A stretch of 64,000 bases of DNA from contig NZ_JBHUDG010000003.1 of NCBI RefSeq assembly GCF_042678145.1, forward strand, positions 124,001-188,000. The letters are read 5' to 3'. The translations under genes were made by a program, and so were the position numbers. Numbering within the stretch: position 1 is the first letter of the stretch; each line of letters begins with the position of its first letter. The notes beneath the pieces were generated by a model that did not search any database, had not been told where the DNA came from, and worked only from the letters and a program-made list of their open reading frames with translations. The DNA comes from Pseudopedobacter beijingensis. Its GTDB lineage: Bacteria; Bacteroidota; Bacteroidia; Sphingobacteriales; Sphingobacteriaceae. Shown here piece by piece: positions 38,926-46,530 of the stretch.

Positions 38926-39004
38926 GTGTCCAAAAAGTACCGCCTTTTGTCAGGACTGAGCATTTCGACAAGCTCAATGTTACAATTTAGGCTTTTTTGG
39001 ACAC
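38926..39004. repeat. Short element with 12-base inverted ends enclosing a REP-like core
   Basis: GTGTCCAAAAAG at 38926-38937 is inverted as CTTTTTTGGACAC at 38992-39004. Inside is a small palindrome, TGAGC-ATTTCGACAA-GCTCA, a motif that I recall as a recurrent bacterial REP core. The element sits between the BACON-CBM gene and the next gene. It could be a small non-autonomous insertion, a REP unit, or a terminator. Confidence 0.5.
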
Positions 39005-39041
39005 CTTCTATATTTTAAAATAAATTATCGTAAATTTATTT

Positions 39042-39746
39042 ATGAGCCATCAATGGGTTACTTATTTATTTCTCCTCTTATTCTCATCCTGCAGAAACAA
39101 TACTAAGCGGGAGTTTATTTCCGGATTAGATTCTGCATCTTTTTCAAAATACTGGACTATTGAGGCTGTCGACAGCTTAAATAATCAGATAAAGCATTTT
39201 GGAGATACTTTAGAGATAAGAGCTCCGGGAGGATTTACTTTATGGCGAAACGAAAAGCTTTCAGGAGATATTGAAATTAGCTACAAAGCCTGTGTAATGG
39301 AAGAAGGTATAGTTGGGGATCGGTTAAGCGATCTTAATTGTTTTTGGATGGCAACAGACCCGCTTTTCCCAAATGATATATTTGAACGAAGCAAGTGGCG
39401 AAATGGAATATTCGAACGCTACTACAGCCTAAAAATGTATTATTTAGGTTATGGAGGAAACAACAATACAACAACGCGTTTTAGAAAATACAGTGGCGAT
39501 TTTGATGCTTTCGAAAAACAAAATTTGAAACCTGCCATTATCACAGAATTTATAGATGAACAGCATTTGCTGAAACCGAACCATTGGTACGATATCAAAA
39601 TTGAATGTAAAAAAGGAAATGTAAAGTACTTTATTGATGGAAATTTACTCATTGATTTTAATGATGATAGTCCATACACATCTGGTTGGTTCGGGTTTAG
39701 AACAACACAATCCAGAATAAGGTTAACACAGTTTAAAGTAATTTAA
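39042..39746 (+). CDS. DUF6250-like concanavalin-fold lipoprotein
   Basis: A 234-residue protein with a short lipoprotein signal (MSHQWVTYLFLLLFSSC, lipobox FSSC). The body fits a concanavalin-A-like beta-sandwich found in PULs and annotated as DUF6250 or YesU-like: SFSKYWTIEAVD, FTLWRNEKLSGDIEISYKA, DLNCFWMATDP, MYYLGYGGNNNTTTRFRKY and WYDIKIECKKGNVKYFIDGNLLIDF, ending GWFGFRTTQSRIRLTQFKV. Related lectin-fold proteins bind or cleave uronic-acid polymers. I cannot point to catalytic residues. Its stop overlaps the next start by one base (TAATG), so it is translationally coupled to the esterase gene. Confidence 0.75.
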   Translation: MSHQWVTYLFLLLFSSCRNNTKREFISGLDSASFSKYWTIEAVDSLNNQIKHFGDTLEIRAPGGFTLWRNEKLSGDIEISYKACVMEEGIVGDRLSDLNCFWMATDPLFPNDIFERSKWRNGIFERYYSLKMYYLGYGGNNNTTTRFRKYSGDFDAFEKQNLKPAIITEFIDEQHLLKPNHWYDIKIECKKGNVKYFIDGNLLIDFNDDSPYTSGWFGFRTTQSRIRLTQFKVI

Positions 39747-41167
39747 TGAAAACATTTCTTTGCTTATTTGCTACCGCTATATTCTTTACTCTTACATCAA
39801 ACGCAAAGGTAAAGCTCCCTGCATTATTGGGAGACAACATGGTATTACAACAAAAATCTTCCGTTAAAATATGGGGAGAGTCCGATAAAAGAGGGAAAGT
39901 AATTGTCATTCCTTCATGGGATAAAAGAAAATACGTTACTTCTACTAATCAGGATGGAGAATGGTTTACACAAATTGAAACTCCAACAGCCGGAGGGCCT
40001 TACTCTATAAATATTTCTGATGGCAGTACCATTATCTTAAAAAACATACTCATTGGTGAAGTTTGGTTTTGCTCAGGACAATCAAACATGGATATGCCTT
40101 TAAGCGGATATATGGGGCAACCAATATATAATGCCCTTAATGCAATAACAACCGCCAAGGAAACCGATAACATTCGGTTTTTTAATGTAGAACGAAAATT
40201 CAATAACAAAACAGAGAAAGAATGTAAAGGTAATTGGCGAAATGCTTCCTCAGCTACACTGGCAGATTGTAGCGCTGTAGCTTACTTCTTTGCTAAACAT
40301 TTGCAAACAAGCTTAAATGTGCCTGTTGCAATCATTGTTTCCAGTTGGGGAGGGTCTCAAATTGAAGCTTGGATGGATAAAGAAACACTCCAAACTCAGT
40401 TTCCGGAAGTTTCACTGCAAGTTCTTAAGAAAGACATTAAAGAAATTAAAAACCCAAGACCAGAACCTACGCTAATTTTTAACAGTATGGTAAATCCTCT
40501 AACCAATTATACTATCAAAGGTTTTTTATGGTATCAGGGTGAATCTAACAGGCAAAATCCTATTTTATACAGTAGATTGTTCCCGGCTATGGTTCAATCA
40601 TGGAGAAGTTTATGGAAATCTGAAAGTTTACCATTCTACTATGTGCAAATAGCGCCATATAATTATAGTCATCCGGATAGTTTAGAAGCCGCCCACTTAA
40701 GACAGGCGCAATTAGAGTCTCTAGAAACAATTCCAAATAGCGGTATGGCGGTAACAGCTGATATAGGCCATCCTACTTGTATACATCCCCCTCAAAAAGA
40801 CGTAGTAGGAAGCAGATTAGCATTGCAGGCATTAGCAAAAACTTATGGCAAAACTGAAATACCATTTAGTGGCCCGATGTATAAATCTGTCAGAATAAAA
40901 GATGAAAAAGTAATTCTTGAATTTGATTATGCAATCAGAGGATTACACAGCGACGGCGCTTTAACTGGCTTTGAACTGGCAGGAGCTGATAAAAAGTTTC
41001 ATACAGCAGATGCATTATTTATAAATAATACCACAGCCATACAACTAACCTGCCCACAGGTAAAAAAAGCAGAATATTTACGATATGCATATAAAAATTA
41101 TGGCCCTGTGAATGTTTTTAATAACTGGGCATTACCAATGTGTCCCTTTACTGCAAAAATCAAATAA
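39746..41167 (+). CDS. Sialate-O-acetylesterase-family carbohydrate esterase
   Basis: A 473-residue protein with a signal peptide (MKTFLCLFATAIFFTLTSNA) and no lipobox. An N-terminal beta-domain (LGDNMVLQQKSSVKIWGESDKRGKV) is followed by an SGNH hydrolase with the nucleophile motif GEVWFCSGQSNMDMPL, the block VSSWGGSQIEAW, FLWYQGESN and, near the C-terminus, IHPPQKDVVGSRLA with the catalytic histidine region. Family members remove O-acetyl groups from sugars; the name reflects the founding sialate enzyme. In a PUL of this type it more probably deacetylates plant or bacterial polysaccharide. It ends the central operon. A close relative is at 61087-62499. Confidence 0.92.
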   Translation: MKTFLCLFATAIFFTLTSNAKVKLPALLGDNMVLQQKSSVKIWGESDKRGKVIVIPSWDKRKYVTSTNQDGEWFTQIETPTAGGPYSINISDGSTIILKNILIGEVWFCSGQSNMDMPLSGYMGQPIYNALNAITTAKETDNIRFFNVERKFNNKTEKECKGNWRNASSATLADCSAVAYFFAKHLQTSLNVPVAIIVSSWGGSQIEAWMDKETLQTQFPEVSLQVLKKDIKEIKNPRPEPTLIFNSMVNPLTNYTIKGFLWYQGESNRQNPILYSRLFPAMVQSWRSLWKSESLPFYYVQIAPYNYSHPDSLEAAHLRQAQLESLETIPNSGMAVTADIGHPTCIHPPQKDVVGSRLALQALAKTYGKTEIPFSGPMYKSVRIKDEKVILEFDYAIRGLHSDGALTGFELAGADKKFHTADALFINNTTAIQLTCPQVKKAEYLRYAYKNYGPVNVFNNWALPMCPFTAKIK

Positions 41168-41233
41168 CGCAAAAACTTATTGATATGTGTTTGTAATCTG
41201 TTTGTGGTTGGCCAAACATCAAGTTAAACAAAG

Positions 41234-41935
41234 TTATATCTTTAAGCTGTGATAACTATCAATCGTTATCACCCTAGCCTCTTTTACCATAGCTGCAACT
41301 AGTTTTTCATATTCTCTTTCTATATAATTGTCCTGTACCTGTTTTTTTAAATTATTAAACGTTTTTCTTTCAGAATATATTCCTTCTTTTCTCAACAAGG
41401 TATAGTGGTTCAGTAACAGGCTGTCGGTCACAGGGATCTTAGTTCCGGTGAGGTAGCGTTTCAGAGGAATTAGCGCATTGCTGAATTTATAATCAAAAAA
41501 TACCTGTTCGGTGTAAACAACAGGACCGTAGATGATTTCTTGTCGCTGTACTTTCTGTTGCCGCTGTTCGTTTTCCTGCTGCAATGCGGTCTGCAATTCG
41601 CCATAATTTTTATAGGGCCATAAATTTTGTTCTTCCAGCAACTGTTGCTGTACTTTTATTTCTGTTAACGCTTTTAATGCTCTGTTCCTCAACAAATCTA
41701 TTGGCTTTATTCCTTTAAATTCTTTATTCCAGAAATCTTTTACTTCCGCCAGATTATAAGTCGCCGCATATTCACTGTATATTACAGATCTGTAGCGCAG
41801 CATCTCACGCTTTAGCTCCGCAGCTTCTATAGGCTGATTATTTATATAGGCTACAGGTTTTGGGGTAGTTGCTCTTGCTGTAGATACAAAAGCTGTAAAA
41901 ATCAGTAGTGTAATTGTTGTGATGTTCTTCAACAT
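41234..41935 (-). CDS. SurA-N-like periplasmic protein without PPIase domain
   Basis: A 233-residue protein with a signal peptide (MLKNITTITLLIFTAFVSTARA). The start of the mature protein, PVAYINNQPIEAAELKREMLRYRS, resembles the N-terminal region of SurA/parvulin-type foldases, and the rest is strongly helical and rich in Gln and Glu (LLEEQNLWPYKNYGELQTALQQENEQRQQKVQRQE). No rotamase domain follows. It could be a chaperone-like or structural periplasmic protein; its function is unknown. It is 247 bases after the fusion gene at 42183-46469, with a REP-like element between, and is convergent with the central operon. Confidence 0.65.
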   Translation of the reverse strand: MLKNITTITLLIFTAFVSTARATTPKPVAYINNQPIEAAELKREMLRYRSVIYSEYAATYNLAEVKDFWNKEFKGIKPIDLLRNRALKALTEIKVQQQLLEEQNLWPYKNYGELQTALQQENEQRQQKVQRQEIIYGPVVYTEQVFFDYKFSNALIPLKRYLTGTKIPVTDSLLLNHYTLLRKEGIYSERKTFNNLKKQVQDNYIEREYEKLVAAMVKEARVITIDSYHSLKI

Positions 41936-42066
41936 GTTTCAAACTTTATATCATCAAAAGTAACTTATTTCAAACGTTAACAGGGTCATGAATTAAAGTG
42001 CATCATCTTAATCCCGAACGCTTTCGTATTAGCGTTAAGTTAAAGATGATGTTCCCTAAAAGCTAC

Positions 42067-42165
42067 CGTCATGCTGACGCAAGGAAGCCTGCCTCGCCGG
42101 TCAGGCAGGCATCTCACCATAAAGACACCCTGCATGTGGGATTCTTCCCTACGGTCAGAAGGACG
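42067..42165. repeat. REP-like nested inverted repeat
   Basis: The ends, CGTCATGCTGAC...GGAAG on the left and CTTCC...GGTCAGAAGGACG on the right, are imperfectly inverted. Inside is a perfect eight-pair hairpin GCCTGCCT/AGGCAGGC (42087-42094 and 42103-42110). The GC content is well above the surroundings. It resembles the dispersed intergenic repeats of Sphingobacteriaceae genomes; a related half copy is at 20521-20545. Confidence 0.65.
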
Positions 42166-42182
42166 CAAACAGGCTAACCCGC

Positions 42183-45100
42183 CTAATTTACAAATTTAGC
42201 AGTCAGAGTTTTAGCCTGCGTTTGTAAACGGGCAAGATATATTCCCTTCGGTATGGCATTAAAATCAACCGAAAAACTATTATATCCCGAAATCAACCCG
42301 ACATTCCTCCTGAACAATTCCCTCCCTGCAATGTCTGTTATCACTAAAACGCCTTGATTTTCATCCGAAGAATATGCCTGTACATAAATTTTATCATCCG
42401 CCCGGTAAATCTTAAACTCCGGGCTGAATTGAACTGTATTTACAGTAACAGGACCGTATTCCTTCATCTTACCGTCAAAATCTACTTGATTCAGCTTGTA
42501 ATAATTTATTCCCGGAACTGATGATTCATCCGTATAAACATAATACTGCGTTTTTGTACTGTTGCCATAACCCTCTACAGAATTTATCCTGCTGAAAGAT
42601 TTACCGTTTGATGAACGCAGTATATCAAACCTTGCGTTGTTCTGCTCCGAAGCTGTACTCCATTGCAAGCGAACCTTATTATTTCGCAATTCGGTAGTAA
42701 ATGAAAGGAGATTTACAGGAGTAGTTTCTTCTTCTGATGTTTCTTTTTCCGGTGCAAAAGCAATCCCCTTAAAAGTGGTATTTGTTAATGCCGTATTTAA
42801 TACCGTTTGTGTAACGGCTATATTTGCTGCCGGAGCAGAGCTATCTTCGAATTTGATTAACGTAGTATTGGTTACTCCATATAAAACGGTTCCTTCTGTT
42901 GCTGAATATTTTCCGATGAGACCTCTTAACCCGGAAAGCGCAGCGGATCCTTTGTCTTGCCAAACGCTTCCGTTATACCAAAATTTACGTAAACCTAATG
43001 TATTATCGGCTATGTACAATAAATCAGGCTCAGTATTCCCTTCGGTATTAAAGAAAGCAAACTGGTAAGGGTCTCCTGCCGTTGCAGGCATACCGGGAAG
43101 TAAAGTTGCTGACTGCCCCGTTGTAGTTGGCAAACCCGCTCCTACTTTATATAAATAATATCCTGATGCACTCGAAGATACGTACAACTGTCCGTTAAAA
43201 ACACCTATCCCTCTTGGAGAGCCGGGACTTCCTGATATTGTTGATGTGGCAGGATTTGTTATATCCATATACCTTACTCCCAAACTGGTACCAATTGCCC
43301 AAACATTATCATCATCAGCTGTGGCGCTCCGTAAATTATTGCTGCCCATATCAATAGTGTACTTTGTATCAATGTCGCCATCCGCATTTACAAAACCTAT
43401 CACCCTTTCTCCCGAACCTGTTGATACGCCCGAATCGCCTAAACCTGCTTCATATCCGGGAATCACAAGACGGCTTGAATCGTTTGACAGCGTCATCAAA
43501 CCATAGTTGCTGTTTAAATCGGGAGCTACCAGCGCTTTGTTTGTTCCAGTAACTGTTTCCCTTGTGGGCAGGGCTACGGTTCTTAAAAAGTTTCCGCCCG
43601 GTGTATATTCGTCTATAAACAGCCGTTGTGCTCCTGTGCCATTTGCCCTTGTGCCATCACCGGCCCTTAAAACTGTGAGGTTTCCGGATGTAAATGTTGT
43701 TATTGCAGACGCATTCTGTAATTGCTGCATTTTTGCAGCATATCGCCTGCCTAAAATATCCAGAGAATAGCTATCGAAATGTGTTTCGTCTCCTATATCC
43801 GTTAATCCTTCTGCTGATACGAAATCCGATTGGGGAATTTCTGAAATCAGTTTTGGTAATATATTATTGATATTAGGTGACGTCGCCCTGAAATAACCCA
43901 ATTCTCCTACTATAAAAGGAATATTGGGCGTGTTAAACTCTGTTCTTAAATTGTTTGCCAGCTCTTTTACTCTTGTTATCCACGTTGAAGGATTGGTGCT
44001 TCCACTGTTCGCTTCTCCCTGATGGAACAATATCCCTTTCAACACGCCTTTTTGTAAAGCCGTATGTGTTCTCGAAACAGCATCATCATAAGGTTTTAAT
44101 CCGGTGGCTACATCTGTTGCACCGGGAGACCATGCAGTAATCGCCGTTCCGCCTACAGCGGCGGGGATTAATCCTATGGTAACATCAGGATTATCATTTG
44201 CCATTTCTATGGCAAACTCCATTCCCAAACCTACTCCGGCGGCAGATTTATCAAAATGAATAGGGTGTTTTACATTTACCCATTCTCCTTCGGCATTCAG
44301 CATTAAAACTCTGGGATGACTTCTGTATGTATGCTCTCCTGCAACAACTCCGCGACCCGCCATATTAGACTGCCCAATCAGCAAATACAAATGGAAATTG
44401 GGATTTACCATGGAAGTTTGCCCTTCTCCGTTATATACCCCTATGTTAGGCGCTGTTGATGATGATACCGGATTTCCGTAAAAATCTTTTCCGCCATTGT
44501 CCGACACTATTTTTCCTGCTCCCAGAGCCGGTGAGCCGGGTTTCAGTTTATATCCGTCCAATGTGGTTAAACCTGTTCCTCCGCTTCCGTGATTGATAAA
44601 CATAGGGTCTGCTGTAATTTTATAAGGGTCTGCCGGTTCTCCTGCCGGATGATTGCCATAGAAAATATTATGGCTGAAATCTCTTACCTGTACTCCGCTG
44701 CCCGATGTTGCCAGCTTATAAGCCGACGTACTGCTGTTATTGTAAACAATATTGTTGTAGTATTTGTAATTGTGGTCGTTATTCCTGTTTTCTTCAATAA
44801 TAACCGGCGACACATTTTCGCCCACATAAAATACATTGTTATAAACAGAGGCACTTGTGAAAGCGTAGTTAATATAAACCAGTCTTCCCTTGTCATTCTG
44901 GCTGATATTGTAACGAACCACTACGCCTGTATCTCTCGGGTCGGTGCAGAACCATACCAAACCATGCGCATTATCGTGGCTGTAGCTGTATTGCCAGATA
45001 GTTCCCGGGCTTATCAAATCGGGGTCGTAAAGGCTGCCGTCGTAATCCGGCGAGCGGTTTAAAAAGCCTTCGTTATATTGGAAAACCGTTCCGCGTACTG

Positions 45101-46469
45101 TTCTTGAAAAAATGGTGTTTCCGGTGATAGGTGTAATACCATCTCCAATCGCTGTTTCATAACACAGGTTACGTTCTACCAATCCGCCATCTGTCATTCT
45201 GATAATCATGGCGTTTTTGGATATATGATGCAGGATATTGTTCCTGATAATGACATTGGTAAACCTTCTTCTTTCAAAATCGGGTTCTCCGGGGTAAATA
45301 TTTTCCGATACCGATTTGGTTACTATTCCCTGATTTTGTATATCATGGATAATGCAGTTTTCTATCAGGATGTTATTATAGCGGGTATCTACCAGATTAT
45401 CAGCGCTTACGCCTATAAAAATACCTGCCGTTTTTTTGTGCGCCAAATCATGCCCTATTAATCCTTTTATATGGTGGATGTACAGGTTTTTCAGGTGGAT
45501 ATGTTCTGCCGTTCCGTAATTTGCCAGATTGATCTCCACGCCCCGCCGGTCGCCTTCTGTTGCCGCGTTATTGGTAATTTCCAGATTATTTATTTCCCAG
45601 TAAGACTGATTGTAAAGGTAAACCACACCTTCTCCTTCCAGCCCGTTGCCATCGATAAGTGGTTTTGCACCTGTACCGTATTTGTCTATGATAATAGGCA
45701 TAGATGCCGAACCAGAACCTTTTGGTTTTAGCTGCCCAACCCATATTCCGCCTGATTTAAACAGGATTTTTGTTCCCGGTAAAAATTTAATTCCATTTAC
45801 TTTTGAAAGACTTTTCCACGGAGTATTTTCTGAAAGTCCATCATTGCTATCTAGTCCATTATCGGCATCTACATAGTAAACTGAGTTATACTGATTGGCC
45901 TCCGGTTGCTCGCCGATTATCAATTGGGGTTTATTCTGTGTATTTTCTTTGGAATTGAAAGTCAACGTATTGTTTCCGTCGGCAATATCGGCCAATACAA
46001 AAGAAACTTCATTGATATTATTATTAATTAGTTGCTGGATATAAGCGGTGACATCCCATTCATAATATTTTCCAGACTCTTCTACAGTTACACTAGAAAG
46101 CTGATTAGCTAATGCTGGCTTATTATTCCAGTTGAGACCACTTTCTGTCCAGCTCACATCATTATCTTTTACCGCATAAACATTCACATTTACCGGTGAT
46201 GTTTCTGTTTCTTTGGTGCGGCAGTAAAGCTTTAAAGTTACTTTACCTGCTGCAGTAAGATTAAAGGCTGATATATTGAATTTTAAATAACCAAAACGAG
46301 TAACACTATTCCCATTTCGGTGCTTTACCAATATATCTGCAGCGCCATAATTTGTCGTTATACTCCCTTCATAAACAGAGACATCTGCTATTGGAAGAAA
46401 ACTTTGTTCTTGTGCCTTTACAAAAGCACTAACAAAAAGACATAAAAATACCAGTATAAGTTTATACAT
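42183..46469 (-). CDS. DNRLRE/beta-helix/SGNH-esterase fusion with T9SS sorting domain
   Basis: A 1428-residue secreted multidomain protein with signal peptide ending FVKAQ. Residues about 20-190 are a DNRLRE/CBM96-like sandwich (FGYLKFNISAF, WTESGLNWNNKP, YYEWDVTAYIQQLINN). Residues about 195-685 are a right-handed beta-helix starting YYVDADNGLDSNDGLSENTPWKS, as in many lyases and glycosidases. Residues about 690-925 are an SGNH esterase (LLIGQSNMAGRG, FHQGEANSG, GDETHFD) close to the separate esterase at 62496-63302. Residues about 930-1255 look like a beta-propeller. The last about 165 residues are an FN3-like module plus type A T9SS sorting signal. It is probably a surface or secreted two-activity enzyme; the beta-helix activity is not identified. 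Confidence 0.88.
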   Translation of the reverse strand: MYKLILVFLCLFVSAFVKAQEQSFLPIADVSVYEGSITTNYGAADILVKHRNGNSVTRFGYLKFNISAFNLTAAGKVTLKLYCRTKETETSPVNVNVYAVKDNDVSWTESGLNWNNKPALANQLSSVTVEESGKYYEWDVTAYIQQLINNNINEVSFVLADIADGNNTLTFNSKENTQNKPQLIIGEQPEANQYNSVYYVDADNGLDSNDGLSENTPWKSLSKVNGIKFLPGTKILFKSGGIWVGQLKPKGSGSASMPIIIDKYGTGAKPLIDGNGLEGEGVVYLYNQSYWEINNLEITNNAATEGDRRGVEINLANYGTAEHIHLKNLYIHHIKGLIGHDLAHKKTAGIFIGVSADNLVDTRYNNILIENCIIHDIQNQGIVTKSVSENIYPGEPDFERRRFTNVIIRNNILHHISKNAMIIRMTDGGLVERNLCYETAIGDGITPITGNTIFSRTVRGTVFQYNEGFLNRSPDYDGSLYDPDLISPGTIWQYSYSHDNAHGLVWFCTDPRDTGVVVRYNISQNDKGRLVYINYAFTSASVYNNVFYVGENVSPVIIEENRNNDHNYKYYNNIVYNNSSTSAYKLATSGSGVQVRDFSHNIFYGNHPAGEPADPYKITADPMFINHGSGGTGLTTLDGYKLKPGSPALGAGKIVSDNGGKDFYGNPVSSSTAPNIGVYNGEGQTSMVNPNFHLYLLIGQSNMAGRGVVAGEHTYRSHPRVLMLNAEGEWVNVKHPIHFDKSAAGVGLGMEFAIEMANDNPDVTIGLIPAAVGGTAITAWSPGATDVATGLKPYDDAVSRTHTALQKGVLKGILFHQGEANSGSTNPSTWITRVKELANNLRTEFNTPNIPFIVGELGYFRATSPNINNILPKLISEIPQSDFVSAEGLTDIGDETHFDSYSLDILGRRYAAKMQQLQNASAITTFTSGNLTVLRAGDGTRANGTGAQRLFIDEYTPGGNFLRTVALPTRETVTGTNKALVAPDLNSNYGLMTLSNDSSRLVIPGYEAGLGDSGVSTGSGERVIGFVNADGDIDTKYTIDMGSNNLRSATADDDNVWAIGTSLGVRYMDITNPATSTISGSPGSPRGIGVFNGQLYVSSSASGYYLYKVGAGLPTTTGQSATLLPGMPATAGDPYQFAFFNTEGNTEPDLLYIADNTLGLRKFWYNGSVWQDKGSAALSGLRGLIGKYSATEGTVLYGVTNTTLIKFEDSSAPAANIAVTQTVLNTALTNTTFKGIAFAPEKETSEEETTPVNLLSFTTELRNNKVRLQWSTASEQNNARFDILRSSNGKSFSRINSVEGYGNSTKTQYYVYTDESSVPGINYYKLNQVDFDGKMKEYGPVTVNTVQFSPEFKIYRADDKIYVQAYSSDENQGVLVITDIAGRELFRRNVGLISGYNSFSVDFNAIPKGIYLARLQTQAKTLTAKFVN

Positions 46470-46498
46470 CTTATATAAGAATTGGTTTATAATAAAAT

Positions 46499-46523
46499 GG
46501 ACTTCCGTGTTTTACGGAAGTCC
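46499..46523 (-). terminator. Terminator after the SusC-SusD-fasciclin genes
   Basis: GGACTTCCGT at 46499-46508 and ACGGAAGTCC at 46514-46523 form a perfect ten-pair stem with a five-base loop. On the minus strand it is followed by ATTTTATT. It lies between the fasciclin lipoprotein gene and the fusion gene, so transcription of the latter may be reduced or come from its own promoter. Confidence 0.8.
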
Positions 46524-46530
46524 TTTATAC

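Noticed and set aside
38926..39004. Full insertion sequence
   Set aside because: Only 79 bases long with no transposase; at most a non-autonomous remnant or a terminator.
22485..41167. Ulvan or carrageenan PUL
   Set aside because: No sulfatase is present and no ulvan-lyase family is recognised, although rhamnose mutarotase and GH88 would fit ulvan.
41199..41218. TGTTTG/CAAACA stem between convergent genes as a terminator
   Set aside because: The stem is only six pairs and there is no T-tract on either side, so support is too weak to list.
44589..45062. Plus-strand open frame of 157 codons, Val/Ile-rich
   Set aside because: It is antisense to the beta-helix region of the fusion protein; the repetitive composition explains the open frame.
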